64,000 bases of DNA from Blastobasis lacticolella (Eukaryota; Arthropoda; Insecta; Lepidoptera; Blastobasidae), in assembly GCA_905147135.1 (NCBI GenBank), contig LR990053.1, positions 8,320,501 to 8,384,500 on the forward strand. The letters are read 5' to 3'. Below the pieces are notes generated by a model. That model made no database searches and was not told the origin of the DNA. It worked only from the letters and a program-made list of their open reading frames with translations. This document shows positions 11,271-22,920 of the stretch, in pieces (position 1 is the stretch's first letter; each line of letters begins with the position of its first letter). The position numbers were made by a program, and so were the translations under genes.

Positions 11271-12194
11271 TTTTTTTTTTATGGTATCCGGCTTACAAAC
11301 AGGCATGCGGGCCACCTGATGGAAAGTGGTCACCGCCGCCTACGGACATCAGCAACACCAGGGGAGTCACCAATGCGTTGCCCGCCTCTGAAGAGATCTC
11401 TAATATACCTCTTGAACGATCCCATGTCATAGTCCAAAGGAAACACTGTGGCTGGGAGCTCATTCCACATCCGAATCGTACGAGCGAGAAACGTTCTTTC
11501 GAACCTTCGCGTGGTGACCAACAGAGGGTCTACGTAGTGGGGATGAGTACCCAGCCCACGGCGGGTGGTGCGATGGCGGAATTGTGCTGTTGGCACCAGA
11601 TCGAAAAGTTCCTCGGAACACTCCCCATTGCACAGCCGGTAGAACACACACAGGGAGCCAAATTCCCTTCGGTTAGCCAGTGGTTCTAATTTGCTTGTTT
11701 GTATGGGATCATCGACAATTCGAACGGCACGTCTCTGTATGGAGTCCAGAGGATTAAGCAGGTCGGCAGTTTCGCCGGCCCAAAGATGGGAACAATACTC
11801 CATATGAGGCCGCACCTGCGCCTTGTACAGCAGCAGGCGCTGCCCTGGGGTGAAGTATCGTTTGGACCGGTTAAGCACTCCAAGCTTTTTCGAAGCCAGT
11901 TTGGCTTTACCTTCTAGGTGACTCCGGAATCGCACGCTATCTGATATGTCGACACCAAGGATCCCGATACTATTTGAGATGGAAAGGGGTGTTCCTTGGA
12001 ACTGCGGCACCATGACCAAAGTATCGTAGTATTTTTTGGCAGAAAATGCGCAGACCTGTGTCTTTGAGGGGTTGAATTCCACCAGGTTCAGTCTGCCCCA
12101 GTGAGCAACTTGCTCCAAGGAGTGTTCAATCTCTGACACAAGTCTTATTCGGCTTTCCGACACCACGGAACGAGGGGTATTCGCACGTCCAGGT
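11271..12194 (-). mobile_element. 5'-truncated LINE, C-terminal half of RT ORF, unit 1
   Basis: A 278-codon minus-strand frame (11330-12166) covers the region after the RT catalytic core: HWGRLNLVEFNPSKTQVCAF, SIGILGVDISDSVRFRSHL, LYKAQVRPHMEYCSHLWAG and RTFLARTIRMWNELPATVFP, the conserved tail of Jockey/CR1-like elements. The 3' end is a ten-base poly(A), seen as T at 11271-11280. ATGCT is duplicated at 11266-11270 and 12195-12199. The second receptor copy in unit 2 has the empty site, so the borders are certain. Confidence 0.88.
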
Positions 12195-13822
12195 ATGCTA
12201 CTACTAGCGTTACAGGTCCTTGAAGAGATTTTATTTTTTATTTCGAGGATTTCGCCTTAGAACTTTCTGGAATTGACAGCGTTGGCGCCTTGTATTGGTA
12301 TCGGCATACTTTCTATGCTCAAAATACACGACGTTGCTGGAAAAATCTGTCAAATCTTCTCATTGACCGAGCGGCTTCAGGAATTGTACATAACAATCAT
12401 GACTGATCCAAGGAAGAAGGCAATCGTCGCAGATAATATAAGTTGGATCCAAACATTGACAAAGTACTTTTTCTTGCTAAAATTGGTGTTGAGTTCTGTT
12501 TTTTATTTTTCTATTATTTACATTATTATGCTTTACGTTTACGTCGCGACGGGTGAAGTAAAGTTAATTTTGGCTTTTGACATTCTTGTACCGTTTCGAA
12601 CCGACGTTTGGCCTACATGGCTCTTGGTGTATACCCACTCAGTCGCATGCGGTAAGTACATTTTTTTATGTTATACAGTAGACAACAAGGCAAAGCGGCT
12701 ACCTGATAGAAAATGGTCACCATCGCCTATCGACATCAGCAACACCAGAGGCGCTATAATGCGTTGTCTGCTCCTGAAGAGACCTCTAACATACTTCTTG
12801 AACCATTCCATGTCATAAGTGGTCCAAAAGAAACACTGTAGCTCATTTCACATCCGAATTAATGTACTTTGGATTTTTTTTTAATATACGCAGATTTTAC
12901 TCGTAGCATTCATAGTTAAGTAAATAGTTAATCGCTGGCTGTTTCCTTTCGCAGAAAAAAACATTTTCTTTTTGTTTACATTATAACCAATTAAAAAAAA
13001 TTAAGTCTATGTAAATGCGACTACCAATTTTAAAATATATTTTAGGTGTACAAGGTGTCCTTGCGCTCTGGATAAAGCCGAATACTACTAATGGAGTAGA
13101 GTATTTAAAACAAAACTGCAAAGTATCATAACAATCAGCCCAGTATTTTTTGAAAAATTAACGATTTTAAATTTATCACTCAGGAGGTAGCAGTTGCATA
13201 GTTTAGAACGAACCCTAAACATTAAAAACTCTTTTGAACTGCATTAGAACACCACGCAAGATGATAGTTAGACTAAATGAAATAAAAAAATTGTATCCTA
13301 ATTTGACAATAATTTGAAATGTGACATGACGTCACTCGCTTTTCATGTGTCATGTCATGAATGTCGTTGTGATACAGTGTGTTGTAATTGTTTACAATTT
13401 AATTTGTTTTTTTGTAAGCCGCCCGTTTTTTTTTTGTATTTTATGATGCCACTGAGCAAGCGGCACCATAAAATAGATCTTAAACAGGGTTTTATTATTT
13501 GTCCAGAGGCTAAGGTCAGCCTGTATATGAGTCGTATCCAGTGGGTAAGACCGGTCTCATCTCCGTGCACATGTTCGCCCATGGTTTGCACATGGCTTAT
13601 TTATACGTTATAAACAACCGATGGTTTAACATTGAATATCTCGAAAACTTCAGGGCGCAATGACACGTTGATGTGTGAAGCTTTCTAGATGTTAAGCGTT
13701 GCATTGTAATGGTTTCACTCCTATGTACTTGTTCAATGGTTTCATCAGCACCTACTTTGATTTTAAATATCTCTAAAACTGAAGGGTGGGTAATTTACGG
13801 GTTGATACACAAAGCCTAACGG

Positions 13823-14149
13823 ATGTCTAACATCAGCTTACAAATAGCTGCTGCGACTGCGCATTCGAGGCTCGTTCGTGAGATCCCAGAAATCAGTTCC
13901 AAGGAGCTCTACATCGCTACTAGCGTTTGTCAGACAGGCTTTCTTTTAATTTTTGGCCCTGGCGTCAAGTTTGTTGCAGAAAAATTACAGAAAATAATTA
14001 AAAATCGATATATTTATTTTGCAGATTCCTATTTTAGTCAGATTTACTGTCGCAATAATAAAAACAAGTATGAAAAGGACGACCTCGGTAGCAGTCTTAA
14101 ATTTGATTTAAGTTTATTTGCGATCAACGATTTAGTATTTCTAAAGTAA
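13823..14149 (+). other. Unidentified open frame in a receptor intron
   Basis: The first 56 codons (SNISLQIAAATAHSRLVRE, SSKELYIATSVCQTGFLLIF) are conserved in unit 2 (48009-48260), where a stop shortens the frame. It lies where a receptor exon for TM4 would be expected and is hydrophobic in part, but the wording does not clearly match an odorant receptor exon. It could be a diverged exon or a chance frame. Confidence 0.25.
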
Positions 14150-14519
14150 TCCCCGTTGCCGTATGCGTAAAAAAATATGTTTTTAATTTTTTCCGGTTTT
14201 TTTATATTAAGAGCCGTAGAATTACTGGCCTTTTTAAATAAACCAGTTGCCATATCGCAAATAAAATGGCTAATTATATTGCTTTACATTTTTTTTCAGG
14301 CAATTGATAAATTAGATAATAGGACAGATTTATTTATATTTTATATTATTGATACTAGTTATTGATACCCAATAGAATACATAATATAGTGTGTTATGGA
14401 TATTTCTATATAATGCAAATTCTCAAATTACATTAGCCGCATGAACTTACGGGTACTGTAAAAGCAGAGGCAAACCAGCCAGTAGGTAAACCTGGAAAAA
14501 GGCTGCAGCGTTTACTGTC

Positions 14520-14830
14520 ATGCATTTTTAACCCCCGACGAAAACAGATGGGTGTTATACGTGTATACGTGTATCTGTCTGTGGCATCGTAGCTCCCGAA
14601 CATATTGACCAATTTGGATGCGGCTTTCTCTATTTGAATGCCAGGTCAATCGTGATGGTGGTCACATGCCTGAAGCCATTAGCAACACCAGCCAGTGCGT
14701 TGCCCACCTCTCTCACTTTGCTCTGGCAGCAAAAAAGCAAATGCCCCTCTGCCAAAGCCACGGTTCTCACAACCCTCCCCGCCCTTCCCATGGAGCACTG
14801 ACAACCTTACTCACCGGCAAGAACACAATA
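14520..14830 (+). repeat. Lepidopteran interspersed repeat fragments
   Basis: It contains AACCCCCGACGAAAACAG and GGCATCGTAGCTCCCGAAC, a motif pair I associate with dispersed lepidopteran repeats. This is followed by a stretch (TTAGCAACACCAGCCAGTGC, CAAAGCCACGGTTC, CATGGAGCACTGACAACC, CTCACCGGCAA) that also occurs around 5935-5990 and in part at 11290-11400. The unit 2 copy is at 48715-49030 and has a C homopolymer at 48966-48979. Confidence 0.5.
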
Positions 14831-16029
14831 TTAATTTAAATCAAAAAATCAGGTTTTGCTTCAATCTTCACTAAAGAATAACCTACTGACGTTTATGAAC
14901 TGCTTATGATGACAATGAATTATTTAGATTGGATAAAAAAATGAATACGATACTTACACTTTTGTACTGTTTTAGGTTTTATCTGTGTACTGTATTACAC
15001 AACCGTCGATGCGTTGTATTAGTACTTTTTATCCCACTTATGCATACATTTTACCGTTCTCAGCAATGGAATACGAAATTTGAAAGCATCAAATGCTAAC
15101 CTATCAGCAGACCTTGTTGATTTAGTAAAGAGACATCAGTATCTTCTCAGGTAACTATCAAGCCCTAGAGACTAACCTATGCTAAGAGATTAGCTTAGAG
15201 GGTATTAATAGCACCGTGGGAATAGCGCTTACTTAGTAGGTGTAATATTGTCATTTTTCCACTAAGCTGTGAATGGTGAAGACCATAAACTTCGTTAAAT
15301 CACTGTTCAATCGTCTTCATCCAGTGTTAAATCGCTGGAGTCGACATTATTTCAACAGTTTCCTCCCCGGCAGTTGAGACCGGGGTGTAGTGCTCATGTG
15401 CACTTAGGCTAAGACGAAGGCCTGTGCCTCCTTAAGTGTTCCATTTTATTTTAATAAGTAATAAGACGGCAAAAAAACGACGTCACGATCTCGCAAGTAA
15501 TTATTTTATTGAATACTAGACACGTTTAATCGGTACGGTGTCATTAAAATACGGTCTGACTTTGCTATGTAAACTTTCCTACCTATAATCATTATTTTGT
15601 TTGTTTTTTTCAGACTGTCGGAGGAGGATACAACGTTATGTTGGGTTCCATAGAGATTTGCGCTTTGGGCTTCAATATAATGGTTAGTAGAGGTACCAAA
15701 CAGATGTAGGGTTCCTTGCCCTTGATTTGTTGATTGAATGTGCTATTAGACTAAGATAGTAATAAACTAGGCCGTATGGTGTCCGGGAGAGTGAAATAGC
15801 ACCAACCCCTTACACTCGTGGATGTCGTACAAGGCGACTAATGTTTTCGAGGCAAAATATCTAGAGTATCCCTAGGCTGGAAAATGGGCAGCAGCGTTTT
15901 CTATTGTAACATTTATAACACTGCGATCTCAAACCCGCCTGCCAAGCGTAGAGATTATGGCAATAACATCCCGTTTCGTAGGAGAGGCCCTAAGTCCTGC
16001 AGTGGATTGTTATGGGCTGTAATGATGAG

Positions 16030-16295
16030 ATATACTAATGCCAACAGAAAATGTTGCGATGGATGTGCAGCGTTACGCAACTTGACCGAGTGCATAACGA
16101 GTACATTCGTGGTAGCATTGTCGGAAAAGATATTGCGGATAACATTGAGGATATTCTAATACACCGGCCCCATCCACGGAAAGCCATAAGAGCGATGATG
16201 GAGATATTGATATCGCTGAGTCGTATGTGTAAGTGGAAGAGGAAGAATAAGAAAGTGGGCCCTTGCAGAAGCGGAGAAAGTATCGACCACTACAA
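16030..16295 (+). mobile_element. RTE-type LINE C-terminal fragment
   Basis: The frame has MLRWMCSVTQLDRVHNEYIR followed by a Lys/Arg-rich tail (MCKWKRKNKK). MLRWMCGVTRLDRVRNEYIR is the equivalent stretch in the RTE copy at 51635. It is a relic between two receptor exons, with a copy in unit 2 at 50259-50545. Confidence 0.7.
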
Positions 16296-16595
16296 AGATT
16301 AAGATGAGTTATACGGAGACCTTTTGAAATTTTATGAGTTTACCCATCTGTTAGCTTTCAAGTATGGCGCAATATCCTGACATTTCCCGGGATCAAAAGT
16401 ACTTTTATTCCCTTTGGACTTTGTAGATTCTCGAGATAACGCTCATCTATTAGCTTTATGATATTTGTACGGTTAATATAACATTAATTTCAGACGGCTG
16501 ATTGGACTACTCTCCCTGGATACGTACTATTTATTCTATCAGAATTGGTACAAATATTTGTAATGAGCGTTTTTGGAGAAAATATTTTAAGACAG

Positions 16596-17633
16596 GTAAG
16601 ATCATTTGGTGGGCTCTGAGAGCAAAGTCTGTGCCCGAGGCATACAGGACATGTATGCCAATACTGGAGCTGTAGTCAAAACCATCGTAGGTCGTACTAA
16701 TCCCTTCCCGATTACTGCAGGTGTTCACCAGGGCTCTGTGCTGAGCCCTCACTTGTTTTGCATTGTGCTCTCTCAGCGGAAATTCAGGACATGCCTCCCT
16801 GGCTTATGAAGTGCGCTGACGACATTGTACTGATGAGCAAGCTTAGGCAGGACTTTGAGACCAGGGTAAGCACGTGGAATGACGTGCTAGAATACGCTGG
16901 TTTGAAGCTGAATGTCTCCAAATCAGAGTAAATTGCCAGCTGCAGCGCGGATCCCGACACCATCCGTATGGGTAACGAAACTGTTAATAGATCTAATCCA
17001 ATCTAGAGTTAATCTATCTATCAATCTATCTAGAACAGATAAATGTAAATACCTCGGATCCGTGATGCACGAGTCTGGTGATATCGGCCCCGATGTCAAG
17101 TCCCGAATTGCTTGGGCCAAGTGGCGGGAACTCACGGCAGTCATCTGTGACCCTAAAATCCCAGTCAAGCTTATATACAAGAGTATAATTAGACCTGTGA
17201 TACTCTATGGCTGCGAGACATGGCCAGCGCTGACTAAACACTTTCGCGAACTTCACGCCACCGAATTGAAAATGCTGCGCTGAATGTGCGGAGTTACACG
17301 GCTGGATCGAGTACCTACGTAATGAATACATCCGTGGCAGTCTTGGCGTGAGGGATATCGCGGACAAGATCGAGGAGGCTCGCCTGCGCTGGTTTGGTCA
17401 CGAATTGCGTAAGCCTGAGGGATACGTGGGAAATAGGTGCTTGAACCTGCCGGTATCAGGAAAGAGACCCCGTGGGCGACCCAAGAAGCGATGGATTGAC
17501 ATCGCTGAGTTGGATGCGAGAGCCAACGGCTTACGACGCGAGGATGCCGAAGACCGGGCGAAGTGTAGAAGAACTTGTAGGAAAGCGGACCCTGGCAGAA
17601 GCCGGGATAAGCGCTAGGACGATGATGATGTTT
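16596..17633 (+). mobile_element. RTE-clade LINE insertion, 5'-truncated, unit 1
   Basis: In order it carries WWALRAKSVPEAYRTC, a VGVHQGSVLSPHLF-type block (about 16720-16755), an ADDIVL remnant near 16815-16830, ILYGCETWP (about 17198), and RPRGRPKKRW and RRTCRKADPGRSRDKR (about 17467-17617), followed by ACGATGATGATG. That is the RT thumb to C-terminus order of RTE elements with a short simple-repeat tail. Stops and shifts kill the frame. The flanks TTTTAAGACAGGTAA (about 16586-16600) and TTTTTAGACAGGTAA (about 17632-17646) are a target duplication that includes the receptor splice donor. Confidence 0.82.
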
Positions 17634-18769
17634 TTAGACAGGTAAAGTAAAGTGCGGAAAAACATATTGCTTTATGTACTGTCTAGATAGGATATAGGTA
17701 TGATTGTGAAGTTCACTTCGCAGATGACAAACACAGTGACGGCCCACACTGCTAGATTTGAGTATACACAGATAGTGATTACAATGGTTTCTCTGAATTG
17801 AAAATATGGATTTCTTAAAATCTTTCATAACAGCGCTGTTTTTAAATCAGAGTTTAAATGAACTTATAATCAAAAAGATATTGCAAAATGTCGTTGTCCA
17901 ATATGTAAACTGACATTTAGGATTGCACAACACACAAATTTCTAATTTTCAATACAGTTCCGTAGAAAACCAAGAAACCCTTATAGTTTCGTTCGACTTG
18001 TCCATCTGTCTATCTATTAGTAAACTATTAGTATTATTAATACATATCCTAATCATGCCGACAAAGTTGTAAAATAAAATCATTTAAAAGTACCCATTTT
18101 GGGTACCATCATCATTGAATTTGAATCCCGGATATCCCTTATTGGGTACCTCCCCTATACATAAAGCGGGGTGAGAAATTTATTCGTGTATAGTCCACTT
18201 TATGAGATGTTGTTGGATAGGGCGGATTAAGTTTTCTGTTTATGATATATTTAGCTTGTTATAAATACAACCCCCCTCTAACAAAATGTAAAATTTGGGT
18301 ATGTGTTAAGTATTCAACACAAGAGTATTTAATAATAAAGTTAAAATATAAATTATCTCAGCCAGTCCTAAAGTTAACAAGTTGGCCAACTTTTGAAATA
18401 AACTACAATGGAGTCCTCACATTGATAAATTTGATAAATTGGCGAAAAGGCTAAGTTTTGCAACATATGCTGTAAAGAAGATACGAGGTATTTCTGATGA
18501 CGCTATAGCAAGTTTAATTTACTTTAGTTATTTCTACAGTATTATGACCTTGGGTATAATGCTGCTCATTGGAATAATATATTTGTACTGCAGAAAAGAC
18601 TATTATATATCTATGTTCATAAAATTATACACTTATTTAAGAAGAATAGTGATATTCATAATGTTAATACTAGAAATAAAGATAAGCTTATTAAAAGCTT
18701 ATAAAAAACAAATTAAGTCAAAAATGTTAATACAGTTTATCTGAATATGTAAATGACAAAAGTCCATGG

Positions 18770-19170
18770 GACTGACCTGCTGTTCTATACAGGTATTTAT
18801 TCACTTGTTAGTTAAAATGTAGGAAAAGCAATGTATTAGTACATAAGACATTAAAAAAATGATTTAGCGTAGGTTCTGTGGGTTTCTTGCCGTTTCTTTC
18901 CCCCGCGGAGAACCTCTTAGGAAGCGGCGGTAACTTTCCTTCCCCTGCCACACACGGTGTGTCCGATTTCGAGCACAGTCCGACTTTGCCTGGCATTGTC
19001 GGGCGCTGCCCAGCTCTGTCTGATATTGTCGGGCACGTTCCGGCCTAGGTCAGTATGGGGCGGGTGTGCTTCGGCCCTGGGGCGGCCAACGTGTTTCCTT
19101 CCTTCTTTCCTACCCCCTCCTGCTTGAAGATTAAAAGAGATATTTAATTTCTTAATCAATAAAGGAATTT
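18770..19170 (-). repeat. Interspersed repeat, inverted copy
   Basis: It is the reverse orientation of the 1466-2250 family: TGTTCTATACAGG, TTTCTTGCCGTTTCTTTC, TGCCTGGCATTGTCGGGC, TCCTACCCCCTCC and ATTAAAAGAGATATTTAAT. It lacks the minisatellite. The unit 2 copy is at 53235-53610. Confidence 0.55.
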
Positions 19171-19559
19171 GAGGCATGTTATGCGATATTCTCTTTACGT
19201 TTTGGTTTTGGTGGGGACCTTTTGTTGATAGGTAATACTTATGGGATACTGTTGGGTAGGATTTTCCTCTATGAGGATATCCGTTTATCGGCGTATTTAT
19301 ATTTACTATTATCATATATCCTATGAGGAGGAGAGGGAGCCGTAGGTGCGATTTGGCTGTCACACTCAAAATGCTATGTGGTTTCAGGCGACGAACGCGC
19401 ACCATTCCTTCTTGAGCGTCGTAGGAGGCGACTTATATAGTTAAGTTAATTTTATCATAGTATAAAACTAAGGCTTTCACCCGAGTCTCGCACGACTGTC
19501 TAACAATAAGACTCTCTCCTGTTTACAAAAGCATAAAATGTAACCGGGATAACCGATTC

Positions 19560-19670
19560 GCTTTGTGTCGTTGTTGACGGTCACCCCTCCGACCTAATGG
19601 CAATCAATGCCGGTGTACCTCAAGGGTCGATCTTCGGCGACACTTTTCTTCACGGTTTTTAGGTACAGTT
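19560..19670 (+). mobile_element. Short RT fragment of a non-LTR element
   Basis: The conceptual translation of 19575-19655 contains AINAGVPQGSIFGDTL, matching the GVPQGS..SP.LF block of Jockey-like reverse transcriptases. Only about 100 bases remain. The unit 2 copy is at about 54105-54205. Confidence 0.55.
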
Positions 19671-20272
19671 GACGTGCACGTGATTAATACATGGCAAGTG
19701 TACTGCTGGATGATCTGTGGTGCAAGCTCATCATTCAGTCCTTGCCATTACTTTGCTATTATATTTAGTAGGTATTTACCGATATGTAAATTTTATGCTT
19801 TATAACTTTATTTACCATTTTCTACAACAGGCATAAGTGGAAGGGGTTGGTGATAAATGTGATTATTGGTAATACTGGGTGGCAGGTAAATCGATATATT
19901 ATTGAAAACAGGTTTTACCAGTTGTTGATTGCAACTAATGAAGTACAGCAGGAGTAAATGAAAGAGCCCTAATTAAATTACGTGATGCTTGTTGTGTCAC
20001 ATGACTGACTCTGAATTTATCTGGCCTATATTCTCCGTAGGTTGCGGTAAATCATAGGATATTATTTGCCGCCTAGGTAGATGTAACACCGTCTTATGTA
20101 TTCCTATCACAAGCAACAATATCGACGTTGGTGTTCTCCGGTTTGAAGACTAAGGCGACAGCGAAATTACAGTCTAGTTACTCACAGTGACAAACCCCCA
20201 GTGATTCTGGGAGATATGAGTAGGTAAAAATTCATTATCATACAAAATATAATTTAAAGTGATAAGTATGCA

Positions 20273-20278
20273 TTTATT
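20273..20278 (-). terminator. Poly(A) signal of lipase copy 1
   Basis: AATAAA on the minus strand lies 44 bases beyond the stop codon. The same signal is present for copy 2 at 55432-55437. Confidence 0.65.
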
Positions 20279-20321
20279 TAGTTCGGTATATCATGGTTTA
20301 TGACAGAGTCTATAAATTAAA

Positions 20322-22865
20322 TTAATAGGGATATCTGCGGTTGGTGGAGAGTCGGTACATTCCGGATCTGTAAAAAACAAATACAAGTTTAAAATATGCA
20401 AGTTAACATTTAATGATATATTATTTTTTAGACTGTTTTACTCGCTTGAATATGAATCATCACTCCTCTACATTACTAGATGGTGATTCCATAATTTCCA
20501 AGCTTTGCAACTGTAGTTGTAGATCGACACCTCTGGGTTTGTCGAATTATTCTTACTACCAATAATATTTTAATTTGAAAAGTAAACGTATTAATTAACT
20601 TGTATGGGCACACAATCAGAAACTTACCCAGTCTTCCTTAAATTATCGTTGCCCAAAGGTAGTGATGCGCCGGTGCAGGTGTTCCAAGTGATCTGCAAGG
20701 AGGTAGTGCATCGCCTGCCTATCAGATGGCTGTTGGTAACGGAAGAGGCGAAGAGTTCCCAGGCGCGGTTGTGGTTGCAAAGGCTGGCCAGGCAGCCGGG
20801 CTGCGAGTTGCCGCCGTTGGGGTAGAAGTCGACATTCGCGACGTTGGAGCCGATGCCGAGACCGCCTAACCCGCCGTCGGTGTGGATGGCCTCTACGTAC
20901 ACTCCGTCAGCGGCGCGCAATCGGGCGGTGTTGTAGTTCCACAGAGGACCAGCCGGGTCGAGACCTATCGAGATTTTTTTATCATAAGTAAATATATACA
21001 AACAATCAAATTCTCACAAAATTGTTGGAAAGAAAAAACCGGAAAAGTATCGTGAATTACATACCAGTGACACGAGCTGCCCTGCCGTTGAGTGTTCTAC
21101 CAGCGTTGCCGACAACGTGAGCTCCCAAACTGAAGCCAACCAGGTGCATCTGATCGAAGGACTGGCCGGTTTGTTGGTTGAGGAACTGCAGGAACCGGCC
21201 GACGCCTTGGCCGATGGCGGGGACTCCACGCGCTGCGGTGGCGTAGTCGCGGGCAGCGAGCGCTCTCCAGCACACCGTGATCACGTTCACATCGCTCTTG
21301 TTCAGGTAAGCTGTAAATATTAATCATGTTATTAATAATAATGTCACCAATTATATATTCAACAATATCTATTACAATCAAATTACTTACCGCGACGAAC
21401 GGTAGGGTTGGGGTCGGTGTAACGGCTGCTGAGCCATCCGTGGACGATAACAACGGTGGGAACGTTAGGGTTGAAGTTGGAGTTCCTGATGGAGTTGGCG
21501 TTGTTCAGGGTCAGCGTCTGGCTGAGCACGGAGTTACGCCTGTGAAAAAAGAACACGACAATTGAATACAACTCAGATTATACTTCGCCCATAACGACTC
21601 AGTATCATCATCATCTAGGCGTCAATATCCCGGTTGTGTACTCGCGCGGCCTTAGGGACCGCCATAATCCAGAATTGACAAATTAGATTAATTAGAATAT
21701 GGTAGTGGTATCATGGCTCTGTTTTTTTTATATTATATAGTAACGTTGACAAATTAGTTTTTATATGATTTTGAACACGTAATTATGCCTCTAAATATTG
21801 AATTAAAAGCCTATACACATCTCATTGCGAGATATAAACCTTCACTGCTATTGCTTCAAGCATAATAGGTTTACAGTTATGTAAAACATTATATTTGGCT
21901 TTCTCATGCTTAGTTTGAAAAATGTTTTTAACATACCTTGTGAAGAGCAGGTAAACGTTGTTATTAGGATTCCTTTCGACCTCAGCAACCGCTTCCATAT
22001 CAGGCTCGGCCATTAGGTCCACGGTGTGCATTTTGCCTTCCCCATCGGGCATCTGGATGTAGCGAGGGTACCTATCCTCGACTAATATTTCGGGAGTTTC
22101 ACCTTCAACCACTTCTGGCGCCTCATACTGAAGCACCTCTTCTGGCACCTCATACTGAGGCACCTCGTCAGGCACAACAGCACCGTAAGCTATATGAAGT
22201 AAAAAACATTGAATCAGTTATATTTTATGAGAAACAGTGAAAAGTAGTTTGTGCTTAAGAAAATTTAGATAAATAAATATTTTCACTTGTCATAGAATCT
22301 ATACATGATTGATGATGACGTACATGATTTCTGCGGTTTATGCAATTCTCAAATGTTTTATTCATATTTGGTTTGAATGACAGAAAAATGTCAGCAAAGG
22401 CAAACGCAAAGCAAACAATGCGCTTTCAATTAAAATATTGTTATTATCCGACAGAACATCCAGCATTTCATAGTTGGGATCACGGATATTTCATAGAGAA
22501 TCGCACCCCTGGTAACTACGCGTCGCATCGTGTGCGCGTCAATAATTTTCTGCCCGGTTGCTATGCGGACATGACGCGTGGTTTGCAAGCGGCGGCGATG
22601 TAAAAATTGGCCCTTACAAGACTTGCGAATACAAAATATCTAAGAAAATACCTAAGAAGGCATCGTTCTTTGAAACGAACATATTCTTTGGTTTAAGAAT
22701 AATTTAGAAAGCGATTTCTTTTATTCAGTTATTACACATAAACAAAACAAAACAGACAAACATAACTTAACAAATCTTTAAAAAAATAAACAATTTGTAT
22801 TTAGCAATCGAAGAGTGTTTATTACCTGCGGTGGCAAGCAGAACGAAAAGGGCAACTGACTTCAT
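20322..22865 (-). CDS. Secreted neutral (pancreatic-type) lipase, copy 1
   Basis: Six exons with GT-AG borders are read on the minus strand: 22865-22826, 22189-21937, 21539-21391, 21310-21065, 20964-20628 and 20367-20322 (stop). They total 1071 nt, 356 residues. The signal peptide is MKSVALFVLLATAGAYG. Residues about 17-70 are an acidic Pro-rich segment with repeated PQYEVPEE-like units. YLLFTRRNS and VVIVHGW form the early alpha/beta-hydrolase core. GFSLGAHVVGN holds the nucleophile Ser, GLDPAGPLW the Asp and CNHNRAWELF the His, so the triad is complete. The product is probably a secreted triacylglycerol lipase or phospholipase A1-type enzyme of the insect neutral lipase family, likely digestive. 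The substrate cannot be decided from sequence. It converges on the dead receptor. Confidence 0.93.
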
Positions 22866-22888
22866 TTTAGACTGAATACAGCTAATCG

Positions 22889-22920
22889 TGATGCCCCCAG
22901 CGGACTCTTATATTTATATA
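22889..22920 (-). promoter_or_regulatory. Core promoter of lipase copy 1
   Basis: TATATAAATATAAG (minus strand, TATAAA at 22918-22913) lies about 50 bases upstream of the ATG. An initiator-like GCATCACG lies about 30 bases downstream of the TATA box, giving a 5' UTR of about 25 bases. The arrangement is typical of insect genes with short leaders. It is conserved near 58060-58077 for copy 2. Confidence 0.55.

Larger units (their letters stand above)
7439..19885 (+). pseudogene. Odorant receptor (7tm_6) pseudogene, unit 1
   Basis: Recognisable exons are 7439-7544 (start in CACCATGG; residues MELPTFNEMF, NFWVCGIPYG), 12195-12651, 15064-15150 (DLVKRHQYLLR), 15614 to about 15694, 16494-16595 (SELVQIFV, SVFGENILR) and 19831-19885 (HKWKGLVI). 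These are the typical N-terminal, TM3/EL2 (DVWPTWLLVY), IL2, TM5, TM6-7 and C-terminal blocks of insect olfactory receptors, which are ligand-gated cation channels formed with Orco in antennal neurons. Lesions are a 3.7-kb element plus a LINE splitting exon 1, a TAG replacing GAG just downstream (ISP-stop-NF), a 28-base deletion in the 15614 exon, and an RTE insertion at the donor of the 16494 exon. At least one middle exon and the last exon were not identified. Confidence 0.8.

Noticed and set aside
11378..11689. Plus-strand frames opposite the 11271-12194 LINE
   Set aside because: They are antisense shadows; the minus frame has the RT C-terminal motifs and the poly(A) is on the minus strand.
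20604..21565. Plus-strand open frames opposite the lipase exons
   Set aside because: They are shadows of the minus-strand exons; splice sites, triad and signal peptide all support the minus strand.
22340..22603. 87-codon frame in lipase intron 1, conserved in unit 2 (57498-57761)
   Set aside because: The frame is open in both copies, but the copies are nearly identical throughout, so conservation carries no weight. I recognise no domain; it could be a repeat relic.
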